A stretch of 64,000 nt of DNA from positions 1,240,001 through 1,304,000 of the forward strand of contig NZ_JQFA01000004.1 of NCBI RefSeq assembly GCF_000763385.1. The letters are read 5' to 3'. Both the position numbers and the translations under genes were made by a program. Positions 1 to 9,527 of this stretch are shown piece after piece. Under the pieces are notes generated by a model that did no database searches, was not told the origin of the DNA, and worked only from the letters and a program-made list of their open reading frames with translations. This stretch comes from Leptolyngbya sp. KIOST-1 (lineage in GTDB: Bacteria; Cyanobacteriota; Cyanobacteriia; Phormidesmidales; Phormidesmidaceae). Each line of letters begins with the position of its first letter. The stretch's first letter is position 1.

Positions 1-131
1 CCCAAACGCCACCGCACAGAACCGAGCAGAAACACAGCCATAGCAAAACCCAAACATCAGTCCATGTCTGGACTTTCAGTCTGGGTTTTGGCCATTCCGG
101 ACGGGGTTACCAAAGCTTAAACTGCGCGCTG

Positions 132-1286
132 TTAGGATGCCAGGGCGTAGCGGTAGACGGCGGCCGCCGGAGTTTGGGTGGGCATGGCCTCCTCGTCGAG
201 CAGGTAGACGGTGCCCCCCTGCAAAAAGGTCTGTACCGCCACCAGGTCAAGCAGGTCCTGGTCCTGGGGCTGGGGCTGGTCGTGCTGCTGAAGCTGGCCA
301 GAATTGAAGTCAAACTGTCCCCAGCAGTGGGCATTGGCCTGGGTAAAGAGCACATCTACCTGGCCCCGGCAGGCGGCGGGCAGCAGTTCGCTGAGGCGAT
401 CGCTGGCCTGGTCGGTGCGCTCCAGGTTGTGGTACTGCTCCATCGCCTGCTGGTGCGACGCCTCGACCAGGGAGGCCACCTTTTCCCAGGCGGCTTCCCG
501 CAGGTCGTCGGGCTTGGCTTCGTCCGGGTTGCCGGCCACGCCTTCCTCCAGCAGATGGGGGTAGGTGTTGACCTCGCGGTAGATCGGCTGCAGGTAGTCG
601 ACGGAGGCGATTACCAGCGGCGAGTCTTCCTGGTTGAGGTAAGGGTGTAGCCCCTCATTGACCACCCTCAAAAAGCGGCGAATGTTCTCTTTGTTGTCGT
701 CATTGCCAGCGCCGTGGCCGTGGTAGTTGGGCACGCTGCCCGAACCGCTGACGTTGTGAAACTGAAGCTGGGTTTCGGGATCGTCGTAGCGCAGCGCCTC
801 TGCCAGACTGGTGGGCACCCCCTGCAGGTCAACTTCGCTGATGTGGTAGCGGGTGGCCTGAAACAGGCGCACCTGATTTTGGCTCAGGGCCAGCAGGTAG
901 AAGTAGCGATCGCTGAAAAACAGCGGCAGCAGGGGCTTGAGGTGAAAGCGATCGCCCACCACCACGAGGGACTCAAAGGCCAGAGGCAGACGGTACAGAT
1001 CCATCCCCTCGGTGGTCAAAAACAGCGCCAGCCCCTGGCTCTGGTGCCGCCAAAAGTGATCGTCCTCCAGCAAGTCAAACCCCGGCTGGAGCTGCTGCTG
1101 CACGCCCCGCTTGTCCAGGCCCGCCTCAGACAGCTTAGTTTCTGCCTCGTTCAGCAAATTCTTGAGCCGAATCGGGTCCTGCTGAATCTCTGGACCAGCA
1201 ACGTGGGTGGGCAAATAGATGGAGGTCGAGTAGTCACTCGCAGACTGGCTCAACCGCTTAAATTCTGATTGGGATAGTAACGGCAT
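132..1286 (-). CDS. baeRF-type protein (bacterial archaeo-eukaryotic release factor-like)
   Basis: This 384-residue protein looks like a member of the bacterial archaeo-eukaryotic release factor families (baeRF), which are relatives of eRF1/Pelota suspected of acting on ribosomes or on peptidyl-tRNA under stress. The family resemblance rests on the N-terminal YLPTH motif (residues 24-28) followed by GPE and QQDPIRLKNLL, and on a mid-protein YHGHGAG segment (about 188-194) with acidic residues after it. There is no signal peptide or membrane segment, so it is probably cytosolic. It reads alone on the minus strand from an ATG, and an 11-bp inverted repeat lies just upstream. The family is recognised by motif memory, and the biochemical role is not established for it. 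Confidence 0.7.
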   Translation of the reverse strand: MPLLSQSEFKRLSQSASDYSTSIYLPTHVAGPEIQQDPIRLKNLLNEAETKLSEAGLDKRGVQQQLQPGFDLLEDDHFWRHQSQGLALFLTTEGMDLYRLPLAFESLVVVGDRFHLKPLLPLFFSDRYFYLLALSQNQVRLFQATRYHISEVDLQGVPTSLAEALRYDDPETQLQFHNVSGSGSVPNYHGHGAGNDDNKENIRRFLRVVNEGLHPYLNQEDSPLVIASVDYLQPIYREVNTYPHLLEEGVAGNPDEAKPDDLREAAWEKVASLVEASHQQAMEQYHNLERTDQASDRLSELLPAACRGQVDVLFTQANAHCWGQFDFNSGQLQQHDQPQPQDQDLLDLVAVQTFLQGGTVYLLDEEAMPTQTPAAAVYRYALAS

Positions 1287-1315
1287 AGTCTTTCTAGCGT
1301 TCGTCAGTACCAGCA

Positions 1316-1369
1316 GCCTAACGAACGCCCAGGGGGGGCAACGTCTATCGATTGGACTGTTCGTTAGGC
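1316..1369. promoter_or_regulatory. 11-bp perfect inverted repeat upstream of the baeRF gene
   Basis: GCCTAACGAAC at 1316-1326 is repeated as its reverse complement GTTCGTTAGGC at 1359-1369, with 32 bases between. A weaker related half site (GCGTTCGTC) lies at about 1297-1305. It sits 30-80 bases upstream of the baeRF start codon, so it could be an operator for a dimeric regulator. It could also be an RNA hairpin in the leader. No T-tract follows, so a terminator is less likely. Confidence 0.4.
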
Positions 1370-1437
1370 AGAACCCAGGGGCAGTCAGGGTATTGGTCTA
1401 CCGGTTGCCCCTGGACCTGGAATCCTGAAATGAGGGC

Positions 1438-2013
1438 TCAGGCGGAGGCCGAGGCGTCCGACTCCTGCTGCAGGATTTCTCGCGCCTTAAAGGACAGCCC
1501 AACCCGAGAAATGCCGGTCACCAAAATGCTGGCGCCCACCAAGGTTCCCAGCAGCCAGGGGGCATTGAAGGGAAACTGAAACCAGATCATCGCACCCAGA
1601 ACCAGGGTGATAATGCCGTTGCCCAGGGCCCAGGTCCAGTTTTGCTGAGGCCGCAGCTTAAACGCCAGAATCAGTTCAAAAATGCCCTCGGTGAGCAAAA
1701 AGCTGCCCAACAAAAGCGTCAGCGTCAACACTCCAGTGCGGGGGCTGGTAAACAACAGAATACCTGTGGCAATGTACAAAACGCCGAGCAGCGCCTTCCA
1801 CAGCGTCCCGCCTTTGGCCCGGGTCTGGTAGGCATAGACCAGTTTGGCCACCCCCGCCGAGGCCAAAATAAGGGCCACCCAGGTTTCCACAAACAGGGTT
1901 GAAACAATCGGCAGGGCGATCGCAATGACCCCCAAAATAGCCAGCACAAGGCCGGTCCACAGGGAGCGATCGCGCACCTGTTTAATCGCTTGAGTTGGAA
2001 TATCGCTGGTCAT
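1438..2013 (-). CDS. HdeD/DUF308 family membrane protein
   Basis: About 191 residues with six hydrophobic helices in three pairs, the pattern of the DUF308 (HdeD) family of small inner-membrane proteins. HdeD of E. coli is tied to acid resistance at high cell density, but the cyanobacterial members have no proven role. The charged N-terminus (DIPTQAIKQVRDRSLW) precedes the first helix (WTGLVLAILGVIAIALPI). The ATG at 2013 is preferred over an in-frame TTG at 2046 because GGAG lies 10 bases before it. The C-terminal tail is polar and acidic. It is downstream of the reductase gene on the same strand, with a 227-base gap. Confidence 0.8.
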   Translation of the reverse strand: MTSDIPTQAIKQVRDRSLWTGLVLAILGVIAIALPIVSTLFVETWVALILASAGVAKLVYAYQTRAKGGTLWKALLGVLYIATGILLFTSPRTGVLTLTLLLGSFLLTEGIFELILAFKLRPQQNWTWALGNGIITLVLGAMIWFQFPFNAPWLLGTLVGASILVTGISRVGLSFKAREILQQESDASASA

Positions 2014-2240
2014 TACCCGTGTTCTCCAAGTTGAATTAATGTTCAAAAAACAAATCCAGGTCTGCCATGAGAGCTTTTCCAGTGGAAAACTCCCGTTCCC
2101 ATTCAGACCTGGACCAGTTGTTTTTCAAGCTAGGTAAAATTTCAGCCGTCGCCCAGGACCATAGGGTAGAAAGGATAGTCGCGATCGCTCAGCCCCAACT
2201 CCCCAGGCGCCGAAATTCCAAAACCGAGCGTCCCGTCCCT

Positions 2241-3581
2241 TTACCCCAGGCCAAACAGCTCTTCCCCGGAGGTGGGGTGAAGGCCAATGGTTTCCCTCAG
2301 GTCGGCCAGGGTCAGCCCTCGCCGCAGACCTGGAACGAACCCCTGAATCATTTCGGCGGCATCGTCGCCCACCAGGTGCAGGCCCAAAATCTCCTGGGAC
2401 CTGCCGTTGACCACCAGCTTGATCAGCGCCTCGCGTTTCTGGGGCGACAGCTGGTAGCGCAGGGGCATAAACCGAGCGCAGTGCACCTCCACCTCCAGGT
2501 CGGTTTGGGCCCTGGCCTCGGCCTCGGTCCAGCCCACGGTAGCGGCCTCGGGAGAACAAAAGACCGCCGAAGGCACCCAGCGGTAGGACACCGCCTGGGG
2601 CTGGTCGGTAAACAGGGTTTTGGCGGCGGCCGCCCCTTCGGCCCTGGCCACCGGGGTCAGCGGCAGGCGATTGGTGCAGTCACCGACGGCAAAAATAGAC
2701 GGCTGCGAGGTGCGGCTGTAGTCATCGACCGCGATCGCCCCGTCCTCTACCTCCACCCCAGCCGCCTCCAGGTTCAGGTTCTCCAGGTTGGGTTTGCGGC
2801 CCAGGGCCAGCAGCAGGGTATCGGCCAGCACCGTGTCCTCGTGCTTGCCAGACAGGTGGATGTGGAGGCCGCTTTGGTCAGTACGGACTGCTTTGAGAAC
2901 CGTTTCTGACCACAGCCGCACGCCCTGATCCATCAGACTTTGGTGCAGGGTTTGGCGGATGTCCTGATCGAACCCCGGCAAAATCCAATCGTTTTTGTCC
3001 ACCAGGGTGACCTGACAGCCCAGGGTGGCAAAGATATGGCTAAACTCCGCCCCAATGTAGCCGCCCCCCACAATGGTGAGCTGGCCGGGCAGGGCCTCCA
3101 GGGAGAACATGTCCCGCGAGGTCAGCCCACGGTCGATGCCCGGCAAATCGGGCTTGACCGGTTTGGCCCCCGTCGCAATAATCACCTTGTCAACGCTCAC
3201 CGTTCGGTCGCCCAGGTCAACTTTGTGAGGATCGATAAACCGGGCCGGACAGTTCAGCCGGGTAACCCCCGCTTTGGTTAACTTCGCGGCGTAGGACTGC
3301 CGCAGTTCGCTCAGTTCTTCGTCAATGGCGCTTCTCAGCGCCAGCCAGTCAAATTGACCGGTCGGGTGAACCCAGCCGTAGCTCTTGGCCAGGGTCTGCT
3401 GGCGAGCAAAACTGGCGGCGTAGACTAAAAACTTTTTGGGAATGCAGCCCCGGTTGACGCAGGTACCCCCCAGGAAGTCAGGGTCTGCGATCGCTACCTG
3501 GGCTCCGCACTGGGCGGCGGTTCTCGCCGCAGCCAGGCCAGCCGAGCCAGCCCCAATCACCAGTAAATCGTAGTCAAACAT
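2241..3581 (-). CDS. Glutathione-reductase-like FAD disulfide oxidoreductase
   Basis: A 446-residue class I pyridine-nucleotide disulfide oxidoreductase. Visible parts are the FAD Rossmann motif GAGSAG (10-15), the redox disulfide CVNRGC (41-46, in a GGTCVNRGCIPKK context typical of glutathione reductase), a second dinucleotide motif GGGYIG (172-177), the FAD-ribityl motif FAVGD (297-301) and the C-terminal HPTSGEE (435-441) that supplies the catalytic His-Glu to the partner subunit. The expected role is NAD(P)H-driven reduction of a disulfide such as glutathione disulfide in the cytosol. One oddity: after the second Rossmann strand the sequence is VDKND, without the arginine pair that binds the NADPH phosphate in well-studied glutathione reductases. 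It starts 3 bases after the small Tudor-like gene, so the two are probably cotranscribed. Confidence 0.8.
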   Translation of the reverse strand: MFDYDLLVIGAGSAGLAAARTAAQCGAQVAIADPDFLGGTCVNRGCIPKKFLVYAASFARQQTLAKSYGWVHPTGQFDWLALRSAIDEELSELRQSYAAKLTKAGVTRLNCPARFIDPHKVDLGDRTVSVDKVIIATGAKPVKPDLPGIDRGLTSRDMFSLEALPGQLTIVGGGYIGAEFSHIFATLGCQVTLVDKNDWILPGFDQDIRQTLHQSLMDQGVRLWSETVLKAVRTDQSGLHIHLSGKHEDTVLADTLLLALGRKPNLENLNLEAAGVEVEDGAIAVDDYSRTSQPSIFAVGDCTNRLPLTPVARAEGAAAAKTLFTDQPQAVSYRWVPSAVFCSPEAATVGWTEAEARAQTDLEVEVHCARFMPLRYQLSPQKREALIKLVVNGRSQEILGLHLVGDDAAEMIQGFVPGLRRGLTLADLRETIGLHPTSGEELFGLG

Positions 3582-3584
3582 CGG

Positions 3585-3797
3585 CTAGTCAACCTTCTCC
3601 AGACTTTCGGGTTTGTGTACCGCTTCCTGCCCCGCTTGGTCATCTTTGACTAAATAGCAGGGGGCACCCTCAGAAGCCCTGATGGTTTGACCCGCTACTT
3701 GGGTATCTATGGTGAGCACTTTCTGTACCACACCGCTGGCTCGCCCCGCAGCGGTATACCAACAAACGCGATCGCCTGGCTGGATAGCTTGAACCAT
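3585..3797 (-). CDS. HVA1/DUF2945 family small Tudor-like protein
   Basis: A 70-residue protein of the DUF2945 (hypervirulence-associated TUDOR, HVA1) family. The family signs are the N-terminal PGDRVCWYTAAGRASGVV beta-strand pair and the C-terminal YLVKDDQAGQEAVHKPESL segment. The fold is a small beta barrel of unknown ligand. It is placed 3 bases upstream of the flavin disulfide reductase and very likely shares its transcript, which may suggest a role in stress or redox response, though nothing in the sequence proves this. Confidence 0.75.
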   Translation of the reverse strand: MVQAIQPGDRVCWYTAAGRASGVVQKVLTIDTQVAGQTIRASEGAPCYLVKDDQAGQEAVHKPESLEKVD

Positions 3798-4095
3798 ACA
3801 TCCCGCCCCTTCATTAGGGTGTCGTTAGGACTCTACAAGCATAGGCAGAAGCGTATTCCGGCCGCTCTGTCCTTTGGCAGAACCCCCGGCCCTCCGGGGT
3901 TGTAGATTTTGGCGGCAAGAGAACTATGGCGTGGGGCTTCAGCCGACCCGGCTACCGTATGATGGAGCTGATAGATCAGCCCTGGCCAATGCCGGCCCGG
4001 TTCTGCCTCACACCAGGCTTGGACCAGTCACCAGGGTTTGACCAGTACAGTCTGTCCCCATCAACGGGCCCCGTCAACGGGGAGGTTTGCCCACC

Positions 4096-4359
4096 ATGCT
4101 CGGTACTCAATCCACAGCCAAAACTGTATTTCTACTGGTCTCCATGGTGGGCTGGCTGATAGTTGGGGCGGCGGCAATGTACCTGTTTCCGGCGATCGCC
4201 GATCGCCTGGTGGGCAACGATCTAACCCATCTCTGGATGACCAACCTCAGCCGCAGCGGCTACAACCCCACCCTCGGCTGGGCGGGCGGCGGCTTGGCCC
4301 TGGCGCTAACAGTGGCGGGCAACTGGGTGTGGTACCGGTACTTTGAAGGCAGCCGCTAA
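4096..4359 (+). CDS. Small two-helix membrane protein, unknown function
   Basis: An 87-residue protein with two predicted membrane helices, one at about residues 9-30 (FLLVSMVGWLIVGAAAMYLF) and one near residues 60-78 (GGGLALALTVAGNWVWY). The ATG at 4096 is chosen because GGAGG lies 10 bases upstream at 4081-4085. I do not recognise a named family. It converges on the 101-residue minus-strand gene. The last 15 coding bases before the stop (4342-4356) are duplicated at 4362-4376 just after the stop codon. Confidence 0.65.
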   Translation: MLGTQSTAKTVFLLVSMVGWLIVGAAAMYLFPAIADRLVGNDLTHLWMTNLSRSGYNPTLGWAGGGLALALTVAGNWVWYRYFEGSR

Positions 4360-4376
4360 GATTTGAAGGCAGCCGC
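4342..4376. repeat. 15-bp direct repeat across a stop codon
   Basis: TTTGAAGGCAGCCGC occurs at 4342-4356 and again at 4362-4376, with a 5-base spacer containing the TAA stop of the small membrane protein. It looks like a recent slippage duplication between two convergent genes. Confidence 0.8.
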
Positions 4377-4398
4377 CAGGGGCTGTCATCTGCACCTA

Positions 4399-4704
4399 CT
4401 ACTGCTCCTGCATCAGTCGCAGGTAGTTTTGCTTGAGCTGCATGTGGCTCTCGCTGAGACGCTCAGACAGATTCTTTTCAACCTCGGAGAGCTGTTCCCA
4501 AAACAGCGACGAGCGCTGGGAGCCAATATACTCACCCCACAGCTGCTCTAGCAGGTCTGCCGCTTGAGAACTCTGGGGTCTAATCTCGTCCAGCACAGCC
4601 TGGAAGGCCTGGTGGGCTTCGGGGTGTTGCTGCACCTGGCGGGCCAAAGTAGTGGCCTGCTGCAAACGACTCGACAGATCGGTTTGGGCGTGGGAGGGAT
4701 CCAT
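4399..4704 (-). CDS. Conserved-looking helical protein, unknown function
   Basis: A 101-residue, mostly helical, acidic protein with no signal peptide or membrane segment. It has heptad-like stretches (LSSRLQQATTLARQVQQ and FWEQLSEVEKNLSERLSESHMQL) and a Trp-Gly pair in the middle (LLEQLWGEYIG). The composition and codon use match its neighbours, which supports a real gene. I do not recognise the family. It is divergent from trpS, and the roughly 190 bases between them should hold both promoters. Confidence 0.6.
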   Translation of the reverse strand: MDPSHAQTDLSSRLQQATTLARQVQQHPEAHQAFQAVLDEIRPQSSQAADLLEQLWGEYIGSQRSSLFWEQLSEVEKNLSERLSESHMQLKQNYLRLMQEQ

Positions 4705-4896
4705 AGGATGTGCGTAGTTACTTATATTAGCTATTTACAAAGCTAAACAATTAAACTCATCTCAGCAAGGAAAGTCCGACCGTTGGTCCATTTTTCCCTA
4801 TTGCGACGGGCAGAGATTAGGGTAGATTCGTAGGGGGCTGTGCTACCCGCTGGTTCTGTGTCTGCCCTGTCCCCTAGCTGCACCTCTCCTTTACCT

Positions 4897-5907
<1,011 letters not shown>

Positions 5908-5953
5908 CGATCGGGATATACTGAAAAGCTGTTATCCCTGTACGGAGGATCGT

Positions 5954-6865
5954 TTGACGTCTGCACCCCTGGGTTATCGGCTGCGTACGGCGGCCAAGGC
6001 GGGTCAGTTTTTGGTGACCGCAGAGGTCATGCCGCCCAAAGGAGGCGACCCCGCCCACATGCTGGCCATGGGCGAACGGCTCAAGGACCGCGTCCACGCC
6101 GTGAACGTGACCGACGGCAGCCGGGCGGTAATGCGGATGTCGTCGTGGGCGGCGGCGCTGCTGCTGCAGCAGCAGGGGGTGGAAGCGGTGTGCCAGGTGG
6201 CCTGCCGCGATCGCAACCGCATTGCCCTCCAGGCCGACCTGATGGGGGCCTATGCCCTGGGGCTGCGCAATATCCTGGCCCTTACGGGCGACCCGGTCAA
6301 GGCGGGCGACCACCCGGAGGCGCGAGGGGTTTTTGACCTGGAGTCGGTACGGCTGCTGAGGCTGCTCGAAAAGCTCAACTACGGCGTAGACAGCCACGAC
6401 AAGCCCCTCACCGACGGAGCGCTCGACCTCTTTGCCGGAGCCGCGATCGACCCCCAGTCGCCCAGCTGGTCCGGCCTGCAGCGCCGGTTTGAGGCCAAGG
6501 TAAAGGCGGGGGCACAGTTCTTTCAAAGCCAGCTCATCACCGACTTCGAACGACTGGCCAAGTTCATGGACCAGGTGGCCAGCGGCTACGATCGCCCCGT
6601 ACTGGCCGGGATTTTCCTGCTCAAGTCGGCCAAAAACGCCAACTTCATCAACCGCAACGTGCCCGGCACCCACATTCCCCAGGCGATTATCGATCGCCTG
6701 GCCGCCGCCGCTGACCCCCTCCAGGAGGGAGTCAAAATTGCCGCCGAGCAGGTGCAGGCGGCCCGGCAGCTGTGCCAGGGCGTCCACCTAATGGCGGTGC
6801 GCCGCGAAGACCTGATTCCCCAAATTCTGGACCAGGGGGGCGTTGGCCCACTTAACGACCCCTAG
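5954..6865 (+). CDS. Methylenetetrahydrofolate reductase family protein (MetF-like)
   Basis: About 303 residues of the MTHFR (beta-alpha)8 barrel family, which reduces 5,10-methylene-THF to 5-methyl-THF for methionine synthesis using FAD. Family signs include FLVTAEVMPPKG near the N-terminus, the NVTDG segment, LALTGDP and the late KAGAQFFQSQLI motif. The TTG at 5954 is chosen because GGAGG sits 5 bases before it at 5944-5948 and the conserved part starts right after it. An ATG further upstream would run into trpS. Cyanobacterial members are sometimes annotated only as methylenetetrahydrofolate reductase, and the true electron donor is unknown. Its stop codon abuts a perfect hairpin shared with the convergent P450 gene. 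Confidence 0.85.
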   Translation: MTSAPLGYRLRTAAKAGQFLVTAEVMPPKGGDPAHMLAMGERLKDRVHAVNVTDGSRAVMRMSSWAAALLLQQQGVEAVCQVACRDRNRIALQADLMGAYALGLRNILALTGDPVKAGDHPEARGVFDLESVRLLRLLEKLNYGVDSHDKPLTDGALDLFAGAAIDPQSPSWSGLQRRFEAKVKAGAQFFQSQLITDFERLAKFMDQVASGYDRPVLAGIFLLKSAKNANFINRNVPGTHIPQAIIDRLAAAADPLQEGVKIAAEQVQAARQLCQGVHLMAVRREDLIPQILDQGGVGPLNDP

Positions 6866-6887
6866 CTGACCCCGCTACGGGGTCAGC
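6865..6887. terminator. Perfect 10-bp hairpin at the convergent MTHFR/P450 junction
   Basis: GCTGACCCCG at 6865-6874 pairs perfectly with CGGGGTCAGC at 6878-6887 across a CTA loop. The loop triplet (6875-6877) is the TAG stop codon of the P450 gene read on the minus strand, and the MTHFR-like stop ends at 6865. No T-tract follows on either strand. It probably separates or stabilises both transcripts, but it is not a classical intrinsic terminator. Confidence 0.55.
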
Positions 6888-8251
6888 GCCAGCGGCTGTG
6901 GGCTGCGCTGAGCCAGGGGTACCAGGCGCAGCCGGCCCGGCGGAGCCAGGGTGAGGCCGCGCCGCACCGGGTGCAGGGGGCGGCTATCGCCGGGGGCCAG
7001 CTCCAGCTCCCAGTGGCGCAGTACGGTAGCCAGCACCAGCTTCATTTCCATCAGCGCAAAGGCCATGCCAATGCAGCTGCGATGACCGCCGCCAAAGGGC
7101 ATAAACTCAGCGGGCGAGTACTGCCGCTGCAAAAATCGCTCCGGATTGAAGCGCTCCGGCTCCGGGTACAGGTCTTCCCGGTGGTGCACCAGGTAGATAT
7201 TCAGGAACAGCACCGCCCCAGCCGGGAAGTCGTACCCCGCCAACGTCAGCGGCCGACTGAGAATGCGGATGCCCGTGGTCGGCGCCACCGGGTAAATTCT
7301 CAGGGTCTCCTGGCAGAGGGCGGTGAGGTAGGGCTGGCTGGCGACGGCCAAGGGGTCGGGAGCCGACCCCAGAGGGTCAAGTTCCTGGCCCAGGCGATCG
7401 CCCACCTCCGGCAGCCAGTGCACCCAGTACAGGGCCCAGGCCAGCGCCGAGGCAGTGGTTTCGTGCCCCGCTACCAGCAGCGTCATCAGCTCGTCGTGGA
7501 GTTCGCCGTCGCTGAGGGGCTGGCCCTGGTCGTCACGGGCACTCATCATCAGCGCCAGAATATCCGTGCGATCGGGCTGCGAGTGCTGCCGCCGATCCTC
7601 AATTTCAGCGTAGATCAGGGCGTCGATTTCGGCCTTAATCCGCACAAATCGTCCCCAGGGGCTAAGCGGCCCCAAATCTTTTTGTAGTCCGGGAAAGAAA
7701 ATAAAGAATGCGCTGAAGGGAGTGCCGAGGCCCTCCAGTAGGGTGCTGAGCAGCTGGCGCAGTCGATCGTAGCGATCGCCCTCCTCCAGACCAAATACCG
7801 CCTTCAGAATCACCCGCAGGGTGATGTCCTGCATCGCGGCCCGCAGGTTAAACGCCTGCCTCGGCTGCCAGTTCGCCATCACCTGGGCCGTCAAATCGCA
7901 AATTACATTGCCGTAGGCCCGCATGCGATCGCCATGGAACGGCGGCATCAGCAACCGGCGGTGGCGACGATGGCGTTCCCCGTCCAGCAGCAGCAGGGAG
8001 TGATCTCCCAGCAAAAAGGTCAACCCACTGCCCACGTTCTGGGGCGGCACGTGAAACTGGGCTGCATCGGCCTGAAAAATGCCCTGAATCACTGCCGGGT
8101 CAGCCACGTAGATCGACGGCGGCGGCCCTTCCCCGACCTGAAACACCGCGCCGTAGCGGCGGTAGTTGTCCTCAAAGTAGTCCAGCGGACGCAAAATCAG
8201 CTTGGGGGCGCGTCGCCAAAATGGAGCGTTAGATCCGGGGATGGCAGGCAT
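6875..8251 (-). CDS. Cytochrome P450 (CYP110-like)
   Basis: A 458-residue cytochrome P450. The I-helix oxygen-activation motif AGHETT is at 261-266, the K-helix ExxR (ETLR) at 315-318, and the heme-binding loop FGGGHRSCIG at 386-395 with the axial Cys at 393. The C-helix GERHRRHRRLLMPPF (91-105) provides heme-propionate contacts. The overall style matches the CYP110 family common in cyanobacteria, whose known members hydroxylate fatty acids or terpenes. The actual substrate here is unknown, and no ferredoxin or reductase gene is adjacent. It lies 31 bases downstream of a glycosyltransferase gene on the same strand, so cotranscription is possible. Confidence 0.93.
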   Translation of the reverse strand: MPAIPGSNAPFWRRAPKLILRPLDYFEDNYRRYGAVFQVGEGPPPSIYVADPAVIQGIFQADAAQFHVPPQNVGSGLTFLLGDHSLLLLDGERHRRHRRLLMPPFHGDRMRAYGNVICDLTAQVMANWQPRQAFNLRAAMQDITLRVILKAVFGLEEGDRYDRLRQLLSTLLEGLGTPFSAFFIFFPGLQKDLGPLSPWGRFVRIKAEIDALIYAEIEDRRQHSQPDRTDILALMMSARDDQGQPLSDGELHDELMTLLVAGHETTASALAWALYWVHWLPEVGDRLGQELDPLGSAPDPLAVASQPYLTALCQETLRIYPVAPTTGIRILSRPLTLAGYDFPAGAVLFLNIYLVHHREDLYPEPERFNPERFLQRQYSPAEFMPFGGGHRSCIGMAFALMEMKLVLATVLRHWELELAPGDSRPLHPVRRGLTLAPPGRLRLVPLAQRSPQPLALTP

Positions 8252-8282
8252 AGCCGCAGAAGGTTGTGAATATACACCTACC

Positions 8283-9527
8283 TTACAACTTAGTTAAACC
8301 AGGCCTGGGACGCTCCGCTCCCTGCCTTGGCTGGTGGTAGGTATATTGACCAAGGCTGTACTGTAGCAGCCCCTGGCGCCCCTTTTCCCCATTCCTAACC
8401 CATTGTCCCAGCATGTCATGCCATTTCACGGGCAGTTGTAACCTTGACCAGGCCTCTAACGAGTGGGTAGACAAGGTTGCATAAGCTTCGGCATCGGTCA
8501 GCAACGTTTTGATGCAGTTAGCTAAAGCACCGGCATTCTTTTGGGGGAACATCAGCACCTCTTTGCCCAACTCGAAGTGGTTGAGAAACATAGGATGGTC
8601 AGATATCACCAGTGGGGTGCGGACTGTCAACGCTTCGTAAATAGTTAAGGGCAGTCCTTCCGGGTAGTCGTGCCAACTGGGAACCACCACGATATCGGCC
8701 CAGCGCATCTTTTCGATTACCTCACTGTGGGGTAAACCGCCGACGATGTTAACCTGGTCACCCAACTCCAAATCAGCCACTTGAGCCTCAAACCTGGACA
8801 GATCCCCCCGCCCAATCAACGTCAGTTTCGGAGTCAGGTTTTCTGCCTTGAGACGAGCCAAAGCCTCAAGGATATTGCCCACACCTTTGCTCTCAGTCAT
8901 TGCTCCCACATAGACAATATTGCGATTGCCAATGTCTGTGGAGCCTAAAGCTTTTTCAGAAAAATCCGCCGGATTAAGCTCGTAGGGAAAGTCCCAGGGC
9001 ACAATTTTATCGGGTTTAACCCCAATGGAGGCAAGGGAGCGACAGGAGTTTAAGCCATGATTAGCTATGAAATCAACGCCGCTATGGTTCAGCAATTTTG
9101 CTAGCCGAGCGTGGCGAAGTTTAGTCAAAATGCCTCCGCCTAGAAAAGAATCAGCAAACACGCCTATCACTTTTACCTGGTGACGCACCGCCCACTGAAT
9201 AGCCGCCTTAGAGGGGAAATGAACCACCAAGTGGGTGGGCTGGAGTCGTTCTAGCAGCTTCAACAAGCGATCGGTGTCTTTGTAGGGGTCAAGACTACCA
9301 CCCACAGCCCTCAGCCCAGGCTCTATGACCTCTTCGTAAGCGACGCTGGATGTGCAGCAGAGATATACAACTTCATCAATACTTCGACCGATTTCAGCTG
9401 TGTGGTGCAGGATGTATTTATGACCGTAGTACTCTTGATTGCCAGTACTCTTCAACAGGTGACTAAATTCACGCATATCCCCTGCGTATTGAACTATCAC
9501 CAGCCGAGACTTTGTTGAGCCAGACAT
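8283..9527 (-). CDS. Glycosyltransferase family 4
   Basis: A 414-residue GT-B fold glycosyltransferase. The C-terminal half has the GT4 signs: IVYVGAMTESKGVGNILEA, LTLIGRGDL and the nucleotide-sugar-binding EGLPLTIYEAL loop with the ExxxxxxxE spacing. It would transfer a sugar from an activated donor to an unknown acceptor, for example an exopolysaccharide or a glycolipid. There is no signal peptide. Its codon and base use are clearly more AT-rich than most neighbours, and upstream lies 0.8 kb of AT-rich DNA without genes, so the block may have been acquired. It precedes the P450 gene by 31 bases. Confidence 0.9.
   Translation of the reverse strand: MSGSTKSRLVIVQYAGDMREFSHLLKSTGNQEYYGHKYILHHTAEIGRSIDEVVYLCCTSSVAYEEVIEPGLRAVGGSLDPYKDTDRLLKLLERLQPTHLVVHFPSKAAIQWAVRHQVKVIGVFADSFLGGGILTKLRHARLAKLLNHSGVDFIANHGLNSCRSLASIGVKPDKIVPWDFPYELNPADFSEKALGSTDIGNRNIVYVGAMTESKGVGNILEALARLKAENLTPKLTLIGRGDLSRFEAQVADLELGDQVNIVGGLPHSEVIEKMRWADIVVVPSWHDYPEGLPLTIYEALTVRTPLVISDHPMFLNHFELGKEVLMFPQKNAGALANCIKTLLTDAEAYATLSTHSLEAWSRLQLPVKWHDMLGQWVRNGEKGRQGLLQYSLGQYTYHQPRQGAERPRPGLTKL

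Noticed and set aside
2067..2909. 280-codon open frame on the plus strand
   Set aside because: Antisense to the glutathione-reductase-like gene, with repetitive Gly/Gln/Arg composition typical of shadow frames.
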